Translations under genes and position numbers: made by a program | Notes under the pieces: generated by a model | The model's input: the letters and a program-made list of their open reading frames with translations, nothing else | The model's database searches: none | Told to the model about the DNA's origin: nothing | Shown here: positions 1-5,667 of the stretch, in pieces | How positions within the stretch are numbered: the first letter of the stretch is position 1 | Layout: every line of letters starts with the position of its first letter | DNA from: Actinomycetota bacterium | Lineage (GTDB): Bacteria; Actinomycetota; Actinomycetes; S36-B12 | Direction of reading: 5' to 3' | Assembly (NCBI GenBank): GCA_003506065.1 | Contig: DNXA01000049.1 | Location: 1,776-7,442 of the forward strand | Length of the DNA: 5,667 nt

Positions 1-231
1 GTCATCCTCACCACTCATGACCTCGATGAGGCCCGCGCCTCCGACTTTGTGGTGCTGCTGGCCGGGCGCGTGATCGCTGCCGGACCTCCAGCCGCAGTGC
101 TCACCAATGACAACCTGCTGACCGCATACGGCCTTGGCGGCCTGCATCGAAGCCAGGACGCGGAACCCACGACCGATCACCATCATCACGATCATGGACA
201 TGATGATCACGGCCACAGCCACGGGCATTGA
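1..231 (+). CDS. znuC: Zinc-type ABC transporter ATP-binding protein, C-terminal fragment (ZnuC-like) with His-rich tail
   Basis: The reading frame is open from the first base, so the N-terminus with Walker A, Q-loop, signature and Walker B lies upstream of the window; 76 residues are visible. They begin with the switch region (VILTTHDLDEA), whose His is the H-loop that contacts the ATP gamma-phosphate in ABC ATPases. The stretch LLAGRVIAAGPPAAVLT and the NLLTAYG end are typical of the manganese/zinc ABC ATPase family. The last 17 residues (bases 178-228) hold ten histidines with Asp, Gly and Ser, a likely metal-binding tail. The zur-type regulator starts one base after the stop, which supports zinc rather than manganese or iron as substrate. 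It would energise a membrane permease on the cytoplasmic face; no permease is visible here. The substrate is inferred from context. Confidence 0.82.
   Translation, partial: VILTTHDLDEARASDFVVLLAGRVIAAGPPAAVLTNDNLLTAYGLGGLHRSQDAEPTTDHHHHDHGHDDHGHSHGH
178..228 (+). repeat. Low-complexity His/Asp codon tract at the end of the ABC ATPase gene
   Basis: This is a run of CAT, CAC and GAT codons giving ten His in 17 residues. The tract also contains inverted repeats: ATCATG at 191-196 against CATGAT at 199-204, and GATCAT at 190-195 against ATGATC at 203-208. Such arms arise easily from mixed His (CAT) and Asp (GAT) codons, so the tract is best read as a coding repeat. Confidence 0.6.
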
Positions 232-232
232 G

Positions 233-622
233 ATGAGCACAGGTCCACGGTCCACTCGCCAACGAGCCGCCGTCGCATCGGCGCTTGAGGGCTTGGATGA
301 CTTCCGCTCAAGTCAGGAACTGCACGAATACCTCCGCATCCAGGGCGAGAGCGTGGGACTCACGACTGTCTATCGGACCTTGCGCGCGATGGCCGATTCG
401 GGCGAGGTCGATGTCATCGTTCGCGAGGACGGGGAATCGGTCTATCGCCAATGCAGTGGCTCACATCACCATCACCTGGTCTGTCGAAAATGCGGAGCTG
501 CAGTGGAGATCGAAGGTCCAGCAGTCGAACGCTGGGCTGACTCAGTGGCCGCACAGCATGGCTTCACGGAAGTCAGTCACACCCTGGAGCTCTTCGGGCT
601 CTGCGCTCACTGCGGTGGCTGA
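233..622 (+). CDS. zur: Zinc uptake regulator, Fur family (Zur/FurB)
   Basis: A 129-residue DNA-binding repressor that, in this family, shuts off zinc uptake and related genes when zinc is bound. The N-terminal winged helix carries RSTRQRAAV and the recognition-helix motif GLTTVYRTL (residues 42-50). The dimerisation domain carries [11 protein letters not shown] and ends LCAHC. Compared from memory with M. tuberculosis FurB, all three zinc sites have counterparts: Asp60, Cys74, His79, His81; the structural Cys84, Cys87, Cys124, Cys127; and His78, His80, Glu99, His116. The ATG at 233 lies one base after the upstream stop and gives the normal family N-terminus. A longer in-frame start at 134 would add 33 unrelated residues that overlap the ATPase. 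No clear Shine-Dalgarno is seen, so translation is probably coupled to the ATPase gene. The 3' end overlaps the convergent uppS by 16 bases. Confidence 0.95.
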   Translation: MSTGPRSTRQRAAVASALEGLDDFRSSQELHEYLRIQGESVGLTTVYRTLRAMADSGEVDVIVREDGESVYRQCSGSHHHHLVCRKCGAAVEIEGPAVERWADSVAAQHGFTEVSHTLELFGLCAHCGG

Positions 623-1392
623 TTCGGCACTGCTCCGCCGTAGCGTCGATCGCGAGAGGCATAGACCTCACATGCATGCCAAAGATGGCGACGATCGAAA
701 TCAGGCCACAAGGTGTCCAGGAACACGAGCTCGGCATAGGCCGACTGCCACAGGAGGAAGTTGCTTGTGCGCTGCTCCCCCGAGGAGCGAATGAACAGAT
801 CGACGTCCGGCATATCGGGTTCATCGAGATAGCGATGGAACATCCGCTCGTCAATCCGTTCGGGATTCAATCGCCCGGATTGAACATCTCGAGCCATCGC
901 AGCGGCCGCATCCGCAATCTCCGCGCGTCCGCCATAGTTCACGCACATGGTCAAGGTCAGCTTGGTGTTCTTGGCCGTGAGCTGCTCGGCCGCCTCCAGC
1001 TCATTGATCACGCTGCGCCAGAGCCTGGGACGCCGCCCGGCCCATCGCACTCGCACGCCCATCTCATTCATCTCATCGCGGCGACGACGGATGACATCGC
1101 GATTGAAGCCCATCAGAAACCGGACTTCGTCTGGTGAGCGCTTCCAGTTCTCCGTTGAGAAGGCATAGGCCGAGATCCAGCCAATGCCAAGTTCCAGAGC
1201 TCCATGCACGCAATCAAGCAGGCTGGCTTCCCCCTGCTCGTGGCCGGCCGTTCTGGGCAAGCCGCGCTCCTTGGCCCACCGTCCATTGCCATCCATCACC
1301 ACAGCGACATGGCGTGGCACAAGCTCAGATGGCAGCTTCGGTGGCTTGACACCACTGGGGTGGGGCGGTGGAAGGCGTACCTGCTTCTTCAT
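607..1392 (-). CDS. uppS: Isoprenyl transferase (cis-prenyltransferase / polyprenyl diphosphate synthase, UppS family)
   Basis: A 261-residue enzyme that condenses isopentenyl diphosphate with an allylic diphosphate in the cis configuration, making the polyprenyl diphosphate carrier lipid for peptidoglycan and other envelope polymers. The signature is complete. [10 protein letters not shown] has the catalytic Asp34, STENWKRS is at 79-86, CVNYGGR at 150-156, and [19 protein letters not shown] at 198-216 carries the Arg and Ser residues that bind the diphosphate. The C-terminus has RYGG (250-253). The N-terminal extension rich in Pro and Lys before [12 protein letters not shown] resembles other actinobacterial members, including Rv2361c, a decaprenyl diphosphate synthase. 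Product chain length cannot be read from the sequence. The ATG overlaps the recO stop as ATGA (1389-1392), with a modest GAAAG (complement of 1401-1405) 8 bases upstream. It is the last visible gene of the minus-strand operon. Confidence 0.96.
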   Translation of the reverse strand: MKKQVRLPPPHPSGVKPPKLPSELVPRHVAVVMDGNGRWAKERGLPRTAGHEQGEASLLDCVHGALELGIGWISAYAFSTENWKRSPDEVRFLMGFNRDVIRRRRDEMNEMGVRVRWAGRRPRLWRSVINELEAAEQLTAKNTKLTLTMCVNYGGRAEIADAAAAMARDVQSGRLNPERIDERMFHRYLDEPDMPDVDLFIRSSGEQRTSNFLLWQSAYAELVFLDTLWPDFDRRHLWHACEVYASRDRRYGGAVPNQPPQ

Positions 1393-2138
1393 GAACCAAG
1401 CTTTCGGTCGTCACGGTCGACAAGTGGAAGGGATCGCAATCCCCGCTCCAAGTGCCATTGCAGGAAGGCTGCCACAAGCCCGCTGGCCTCCCGACGCTCG
1501 CGCACCTCACTGGCATCGGCAACTGCCCAGTCACCGCTGAGCAGGGCAGCCAGGAGTCTGATCGCCGCAATCGATGGGGTGGCCGAACCTGGTGGACGGC
1601 AATCCCCACAGACCATTCCGCCGCCTTGAACAGAGAAGGCTCGATGCGGGCCGGCAGTGCCGCAGCGGGCGCACTCATCGAATGAGGGTGACCAGCCAGC
1701 AATGGACAGCGAGCGCAGGAGATAGGAATCCAGAATCAGCGGCGAGTCATGTCCACCGGCGACCAGGGAGCGCAAGCCGCTCAGGAGCAGGACGTACTGC
1801 TGCACCGCTGGTTCACGCTCGACTGGCGTCAGGCGCTCTGCTGTTTCCACCATCGCCATTGCGGTCGTCCATCGGCCGTAATCCCCGGAGAGGTGCGATC
1901 CGTGCGAATCGATGGTCTCCACCTGTGTGACATTGTCGAGATTCCTGCCCTCATACAGCTGAACGTCGACGTGGCTGAGTGGCTCGAGGCGAGCGCCAAT
2001 GCGACTTGACGTCTTGCGAACACCGCGCGCCACTCCCCGGACACGACCATGCCGGCGGGTCAAGAGCGTCACAATGCGATCGGCTTCACCCAATTTGTGG
2101 GTGCGCAGCACAATGGCTTCGTCACGATAAAGCGGCAC
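1389..2138 (-). CDS. recO: DNA repair protein RecO
   Basis: A 249-residue recombination mediator. In the RecFOR pathway RecO binds single-stranded DNA and, with RecR, helps load RecA onto SSB-coated gaps. The N-terminal OB-fold region [21 protein letters not shown] (from residue 3) and [20 protein letters not shown] (49-68) are typical. A four-cysteine zinc finger is complete: Cys156 and Cys159 (CARC), Cys177 and Cys180 (CGDC). The closing region [20 protein letters not shown] matches actinobacterial RecO closely. The start is GTG at 2138, chosen because it puts the family N-terminus right after the initiator; upstream ATGs are out of frame. AGAAGA (complement of 2151-2156) lies 12 bases upstream, rather far for a ribosome site. 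The stop overlaps the uppS start by 4 bases. A 65-base spacer separates it from era. Confidence 0.94.
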   Translation of the reverse strand: MPLYRDEAIVLRTHKLGEADRIVTLLTRRHGRVRGVARGVRKTSSRIGARLEPLSHVDVQLYEGRNLDNVTQVETIDSHGSHLSGDYGRWTTAMAMVETAERLTPVEREPAVQQYVLLLSGLRSLVAGGHDSPLILDSYLLRSLSIAGWSPSFDECARCGTAGPHRAFSVQGGGMVCGDCRPPGSATPSIAAIRLLAALLSGDWAVADASEVRERREASGLVAAFLQWHLERGLRSLPLVDRDDRKLGS

Positions 2139-2203
2139 AGGACATTGTCATCTTCTGCAGGGGTTCCGGCGAACTGCCACGCCTGCCAGGCGGGCGAAAT
2201 GCA
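2139..2203 (-). other. era-recO intergenic spacer with two small hairpins
   Basis: This is the only intergenic gap in the minus-strand operon. Read on the transcribed strand, 2195-2176 folds into a 7-bp G+C stem with one bulged base and a 5-base loop, from the arms GCCCGCC and GGCGTGGC. It is followed one base later by a 4-bp hairpin, GTTC-GCCG-GAAC (2174-2163). No T-run follows either stem, so this is not a standard intrinsic terminator. The remainder holds the weak AGAAGA ribosome site of recO. I see no convincing promoter. A role in RNA processing or in tuning recO translation is only a guess. Confidence 0.4.
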
Positions 2204-3118
2204 CTAGAAGCCAAGACGTCGCAATTGCTTTGGGTCGCGCTGCCAGTCCTTGGCGATCTTCACTCGGATATCCAGATACACGGGCGTGCCGACCAGGTGC
2301 TCGATGTTGTGGCGGGCTTTGGTGCCAACAGCCTTCAAGCGGGAGCCACCCTTGCCAATGATGATCGACTTCTGACTGTCGCGTTCGACGAACAGATTCG
2401 CATGGATGTCGGTGAGTGGTCGATCAGCTGATCGACCCGGCCGCAGACCCATCTCCTCGATCGTTACAGCAATCGAGTGCGGGAGCTCATCAACGACGCC
2501 TTCGAGCGCCGCTTCGCGGATCAGTTCGGCGACGGCGATCTCCAGGGGCTCGTCTGTCACTTCGCCATCGAGGTACAGCAGTGGGCCTTCCGGCATCAGG
2601 TCGATGAACTCAGCAACGAGCGCTTCGATGTTCTCGCCGTTGTTTGACGAGACGGGCACGATCGTGGCCCATTGGGTGCCAAGTTGCTCTGCAAGCAATT
2701 GCGCATCCAGCAAGCGCTCGGCAAGAGCCTCCCGGGAGACCTTGTCCGACTTGGTGATGATCACGATGATCGGAATGCGACCCAGAGCCACAATCTCCTT
2801 GGCGATGTAGCGATCACCAGGACCTATGAGCTGATCGGCTGGCAGGCACAGACCAATGGCATCCACTGTTGTCCAGGTCTCACGCACCTGATCGTTGAGT
2901 CGTTCACCGAGCAGTGTGCGCGGACGATGCAGCCCAGGGGTATCGACCAGGACAAGCTGAGCATCCTCACTAGTGAGAATGCCTCGGATGAGGCGACGAG
3001 TGGTTTGCGGACGCGAAGAGGTGATCGCGATCTTCTGCCCGACGAGTCGATTGGTCAGAGTGGACTTGCCTGCATTCGGTCGCCCAACGATGGAGACGAA
3101 GCCGCTGCGAAATGCCAT
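2204..3118 (-). CDS. era: GTPase Era
   Basis: A 304-residue essential-type GTPase that binds the 3' end of 16S rRNA and aids small-subunit maturation. The GTPase domain comes first: G1 GRPNAGKST (12-20), the G2 region with SSRPQTTRR (34-42), G3 DTPG (59-62), G4 TKSD (122-125) and G5 VSS (156-158). G4 has Thr in place of the usual Asn of NKxD, which I recall as common in actinobacterial Era. The KH RNA-binding domain follows, with FVERDSQKSIIIGKGGSRLK at 243-262 carrying the GxxG loop. Length is normal. The ATG overlaps the preceding gene's stop by one base (TGATG). GGAG (complement of 3124-3127) stands 5 bases upstream, the clearest ribosome site in the window. Upstream neighbours PhoH and YbeY also belong to RNA metabolism. 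Confidence 0.97.
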   Translation of the reverse strand: MAFRSGFVSIVGRPNAGKSTLTNRLVGQKIAITSSRPQTTRRLIRGILTSEDAQLVLVDTPGLHRPRTLLGERLNDQVRETWTTVDAIGLCLPADQLIGPGDRYIAKEIVALGRIPIIVIITKSDKVSREALAERLLDAQLLAEQLGTQWATIVPVSSNNGENIEALVAEFIDLMPEGPLLYLDGEVTDEPLEIAVAELIREAALEGVVDELPHSIAVTIEEMGLRPGRSADRPLTDIHANLFVERDSQKSIIIGKGGSRLKAVGTKARHNIEHLVGTPVYLDIRVKIAKDWQRDPKQLRRLGF

Positions 3119-3447
3119 CAGGACTCCAGTCGAGACTGCACGGAGCCGTCAGCGGCACACACAAGGATGGGGATGCCAGGCCCACCAAGATCGCGAACGC
3201 ACGCAGTCTCAGCATTGCTGTCACCGACCACCACCGCACACTCAAGTCCCGTCGCACCTGCAGCGACTGCCTGAGCAATTGCGAGCTCAAGCCCGCTGAG
3301 CCTCAGGCTCGGTAATTCGACTCTTGCACCGGCGTACGTGCGGCCTAGCTCGTCGCGAACAGCAGCACCATCACTGGCTCCGATGCGAGCACGGGCCCCG
3401 CGCGCAAGAGTGATGAGCTTGGCGTCCTCCGGGTTGAGATCATCCAT
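3118..3447 (-). CDS. Cytidine deaminase-like protein lacking most zinc ligands
   Basis: A 109-residue protein with the outline of a small cytidine deaminase: an N-terminal helix (DAKLITLARGARARIGA), then GAAVRDELGRTYAGARVELPSL, then LSGLELAIAQAVAAG. In active enzymes the segment aligned with LSGLE reads as Cys/His-Ala-Glu; here the metal ligand is Gly52 and only Glu54 remains. The second motif, PCxxC, is also broken: AETAC at 79-83 keeps one Cys (Cys83), with Glu80 in the first Cys position. The protein is therefore probably not a zinc-dependent deaminase, although databases often label such genes so. A similar gene sits beside era in mycobacteria (Rv2365c, from memory). The start ATG overlaps the end of the CBS gene by 8 bases, with GAAGG (complement of 3457-3461) 9 bases upstream, and the stop overlaps the era start. 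Its function is unknown; the alignment is by eye. Confidence 0.8.
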   Translation of the reverse strand: MDDLNPEDAKLITLARGARARIGASDGAAVRDELGRTYAGARVELPSLRLSGLELAIAQAVAAGATGLECAVVVGDSNAETACVRDLGGPGIPILVCAADGSVQSRLES

Positions 3448-4753
3448 CAGTCTGAGCCTTCACTTCATCTTCGGCAAACACCCGTTCAACACGAATTGCA
3501 TTGATGCGGTTTCGACGTCCACCGCTGTTCTCGGCGGTCAAGACATAGCCGTCCTCGATGATCGCCGCACCTGGGATCGGCACGCGCCCAAGTCGCTTGG
3601 CGAGCAAGCCGAGCACGGTGTCGACTCCCTCTTCCTCGGCGTCAATCTTGATGCCGAGCAGTTCAGCGACATCTTCAACGTGCATGCGCGAACTCACGCG
3701 ATAGCCGCCCTCGCCAAGTTCGGCCACTTCAGGCATCTCGGTGTCGTACTCATCGGCAATCTCGCCGACGATCTCTTCGAGCACATCCTCGATAGTGACC
3801 AGGCCCGCCGTCCCGCCGTACTCATCGACCACGATCGCCAGGTGTACGCGTGCTGCCTGCATATCGCGCAGCAGTTCATCGACCGGCTTGCTGTCGGGCA
3901 CGAAGAAGGTCTTGCGCATGAGCGACTCGACCAGTTCGTCCTCCTCGGCCTGACGATCATCGAAGACCCGCCGGACGAGGTCCTTCAGGTAGACCACCCC
4001 GACGATGTCGTCGGCGCCCTCACCGATCACTGGGATCCGGCTGAAACCAGAACGCAAACCGAGCGAGAGTGCCTGCCGCAAGGATTTCTGACGTTCGACC
4101 ACGATCATCTCGGTACGCGGAACCATGACCTCGCGAGCCCTCGTGTCGCCCAGTTCGAAGACCGAATGGATCATCTGGCGTTCGTCGTCCTCGATGAGGC
4201 TGTCCGCCTCGGCAAGGTCGACGAGTTCACGCAATTCCGCCTGCGAAGCAAAGGGGCCTTCGCGGTATCCCTTGCCCGGGGTCACCGCGTTCCCGATGAC
4301 AATCAGCAAAGAGGTGATCGGTCCGAGGATGGTCGCCATCGTTCGCACAAGTCCGGCGCTGGCCATCGCAATGCGATCAGCGTGCTGACGGCCCAAAGTT
4401 CGAGGCGCCACTCCAAGTGCAACGTAGGACACGACGACCATGACAACCACAGCAAGCAATAGCGCTCCGCCATACGACCAGTCGTGGCCAAGGGCCAGAG
4501 TGTCGACGCAGACATAGCCAACAATGACCGTGGCGCCAACGGTGGCGACCGTGGACAGGAAGAGCAGCACATTCACATATCGCGCACGATCCTCAAGCAC
4601 GATCAGGAGTCGATCTGCCGACTTCTGCTTTTCACGCCGCAACTCGTCGATGCGAGACCGCGACACCCTGCCGATGGCTGTTTCAGCACTGACCAGCAAG
4701 CCTGCGAGCACTACAAGGATCACGGCAAGCGCGAGCAGCCAGGCGCTAGTCAC
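3440..4753 (-). CDS. CNNM/CorC-type membrane transporter with CBS pair (hemolysin C family)
   Basis: A 437-residue membrane protein. The N-terminal DUF21/CNNM domain has hydrophobic segments at about 4-24, 62-82, 96-117 and 134-155, with the family motif LLVSAETAIGRVSRSR near 19-34. A cytoplasmic CBS pair follows: EVMVPRTEMIVVE to VGVVYLKDLV (208-260), and FFVPDSKPVDELL to AIVVDEYGGTAGLVTIEDVLEEIVGEI (283-332). The CorC/HlyC-type C-terminal domain starts near 350 (YRVSSRMHVEDV). Proteins of this family are linked to magnesium or cobalt efflux; the hemolysin name is historical. The start is GTG, overlapping the ybeY end by 8 bases, and AGGGGGAG lies just upstream. The GTG leads directly into the first membrane helix, so a later start is unlikely. 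The substrate cannot be read from the sequence. Its place between ybeY and the deaminase-like gene matches mycobacteria (Rv2366c, from memory). Confidence 0.9.
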   Translation of the reverse strand: MTSAWLLALAVILVVLAGLLVSAETAIGRVSRSRIDELRREKQKSADRLLIVLEDRARYVNVLLFLSTVATVGATVIVGYVCVDTLALGHDWSYGGALLLAVVVMVVVSYVALGVAPRTLGRQHADRIAMASAGLVRTMATILGPITSLLIVIGNAVTPGKGYREGPFASQAELRELVDLAEADSLIEDDERQMIHSVFELGDTRAREVMVPRTEMIVVERQKSLRQALSLGLRSGFSRIPVIGEGADDIVGVVYLKDLVRRVFDDRQAEEDELVESLMRKTFFVPDSKPVDELLRDMQAARVHLAIVVDEYGGTAGLVTIEDVLEEIVGEIADEYDTEMPEVAELGEGGYRVSSRMHVEDVAELLGIKIDAEEEGVDTVLGLLAKRLGRVPIPGAAIIEDGYVLTAENSGGRRNRINAIRVERVFAEDEVKAQTDG

Positions 4754-5213
4754 GTGCTCCCCCTACTGCGCTTCGCGCACCTTGCCACTGCTGAAGCAAC
4801 TCATCCTGAAATGCGAACATCGCGTCGTACTCATCCTCTGTCGCATGGTCGTAACCGATCAGATGCAGCATCCCATGAACCAGGAGAAACTCCATCCGCT
4901 GCGTCATCGCCATGCCAGCGCGATCAGGATCGGCCTCGACGAACTCCGGACAGATCGCAATGTCGCCCAGGATGCCTGGCTGAGGATCCGATGACGGACG
5001 CAACTCATCCATGGGAAAGGAGAGGATGTCGGTCGCACCTGGTTCCTGCATCCATTCAAGGTGCAGTTCTTCCATATCGGCGGAACTCACAAGGGTGATC
5101 GACAGCTCAGTGTCCGCGTGCAATTGGAGCGCAGTGAACAAGAACTCAGCTTGCGCCTTCAACGCTTCCAGATCAATCTGGTAGCTCGTCTCGTTCTCGC
5201 AGGTCAGGGTCAT
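4746..5213 (-). CDS. ybeY: Endoribonuclease YbeY (rRNA maturation factor)
   Basis: A 155-residue single-domain metalloprotein of the UPF0054 family, which acts in 16S rRNA 3'-end maturation and ribosome quality control. The signature [11 protein letters not shown] is at 113-123, giving His113, His117 and His123 as the zinc ligands. The upstream [11 protein letters not shown] (60-70) and [11 protein letters not shown] (80-90) motifs are also typical. Length is normal for the family, with a short Gly/Ala/Arg tail. The ATG overlaps the phoH stop as ATGA (5210-5213), so expression is probably coupled to phoH. No strong separate Shine-Dalgarno is seen, only GAAG very close to the start. The pairing with phoH is conserved in many bacteria and supports a shared role in RNA metabolism. 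Confidence 0.96.
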   Translation of the reverse strand: MTLTCENETSYQIDLEALKAQAEFLFTALQLHADTELSITLVSSADMEELHLEWMQEPGATDILSFPMDELRPSSDPQPGILGDIAICPEFVEADPDRAGMAMTQRMEFLLVHGMLHLIGYDHATEDEYDAMFAFQDELLQQWQGARSAVGGARD

Positions 5214-5667
5214 ACTTCGCGCTGCGCGTCATATCGCGCATAGGCCTCAACAATGCGTCCAACGAGCTTGTGACGCACGACATCACCTGAGGTCAACTGG
5301 CAGAAGGCCACATCATCGATGTCCTCCAGGATGTCACCGACGATGCGCAGTCCGCTGGTAGTGCCGCCCGGAAGATCCACCTGCGTCACGTCACCGGTGA
5401 TCACCATGGTTGAGCCGAAGCCAAGTCGGGTGAGAAACATCTTCATCTGCTCGGCGGAAGTGTTCTGCGCCTCATCGAGAATGATGAATGCGTCATTCAG
5501 AGTGCGACCGCGCATGTACGCCAGGGGCGCAACCTCAATGGTTCCAGAGGTCATCAATCGCGGGATCGACTCCGGATCGATCATGTCGTGCAATGCGTCG
5601 TAGAGCGGGCGCAGATACGGATCGATCTTCTCCGACAGCGTGCCCGGCAGGAAGCCGAGCCGCTCCC
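5210..5667 (-). CDS. phoH: PhoH family ATPase, C-terminal part
   Basis: The frame is open to the right edge, so the gene's 5' end with Walker A is outside the window; 151 C-terminal residues are visible. The first visible residues are [25 protein letters not shown], a typical PhoH segment downstream of Walker A. The Walker B-like [11 protein letters not shown] (LDEAQ at visible residues 63-67) and [12 protein letters not shown] (about 88-99) follow, then [10 protein letters not shown] and a C-terminal helix ending DAQREV. PhoH proteins are P-loop ATPases related to helicase domains and thought to act on RNA; the phosphate-starvation name comes from E. coli. Internal start-like codons such as TTG at 5593 are not the true start, because the family sequence continues upstream. 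It is the most upstream visible gene of the minus-strand operon, so the operon promoter lies beyond the window. Confidence 0.95.
   Translation of the reverse strand, partial: ERLGFLPGTLSEKIDPYLRPLYDALHDMIDPESIPRLMTSGTIEVAPLAYMRGRTLNDAFIILDEAQNTSAEQMKMFLTRLGFGSTMVITGDVTQVDLPGGTTSGLRIVGDILEDIDDVAFCQLTSGDVVRHKLVGRIVEAYARYDAQREV

Noticed and set aside
122..125. Possible defect in the Era G4 motif (TKSD rather than NKxD, residues 122-125 of the protein)
   Set aside because: Lys and Asp are kept and Thr at this position is, as I recall, usual for actinobacterial Era, so it is not a sign of lost GTP binding. The coordinates given here are residue positions in the protein, not window bases.
134..232. 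A longer in-frame start for the Zur gene
   Set aside because: The 33 extra residues are the out-of-frame reading of the ATPase His-rich tract and match nothing in the Fur family; the ATG at 233 gives the normal length and N-terminus.
612..638. A possible bidirectional terminator at the zur/uppS junction (GCGG at 612-615 with CCGC at 635-638)
   Set aside because: The stem has only 4 bp with a long loop, cannot be extended, and has no T-run on either side.
676..1137. A 153-codon plus-strand open frame inside uppS
   Set aside because: It is a shadow of the complete uppS gene with no motif of its own.
2672..3274. A 200-codon open frame on the plus strand, opposite era and the deaminase-like gene
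   Set aside because: It is in the same direct codon register against era, shows no recognisable motif, and crosses two well-supported genes.
3338..4462. A 374-codon open frame on the plus strand, opposite the CBS protein gene
   Set aside because: Its codons lie exactly opposite those of the minus-strand gene, where stops require TTA, CTA or TCA codons that are rare in such genomes. The translation shows no domain, while the minus-strand frame is a clear CNNM/CBS protein.

Overview
The window reads as a compact chromosomal segment from a member of the Actinomycetota. It has moderately high GC, almost no non-coding DNA, and a gene order matching the conserved actinobacterial block that I recall from Mycobacterium (furB/zur, uppS, recO, era, a cytidine-deaminase-like gene, a CBS-domain membrane protein, ybeY, phoH1) and from Streptomyces (zinc ABC transporter and zur next to uppS). 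Residue-level likeness to the mycobacterial Zur and RecO families supports this. The genus cannot be fixed from the sequence alone; GTG starts for recO and for the CBS protein fit such a genome.

Plus strand, 1-622: the C-terminal end of a zinc-type ABC transporter ATPase (ZnuC-like) with a histidine-rich tail, followed after one base by a complete Fur-family regulator with every metal ligand expected of actinobacterial Zur. Together they form the end of a zinc uptake and zinc sensing operon.

Minus strand, 607-5667: a tightly packed operon read from right to left, phoH (5' end outside the window) > ybeY > CNNM/CBS membrane protein > cytidine-deaminase-like protein > era > recO > uppS. Every junction but one overlaps by 1 to 8 bases, so translational coupling is likely. 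The only real spacer, 65 bases between era and recO, can form two small hairpins. The cluster joins RNA and ribosome maturation (PhoH, YbeY, Era) with DNA repair (RecO), ion transport (CNNM/CBS) and lipid-carrier synthesis for the cell wall (UppS).

The two transcription units converge, and the 3' ends of zur and uppS overlap by 16 bases, leaving no room for a terminator between them. I see no mobile element, CRISPR array, tRNA or rRNA, and no clearly new system. The most unusual points are the deaminase-like protein that lacks most of its expected zinc ligands, the histidine-rich ATPase tail, and the convergent gene overlap.
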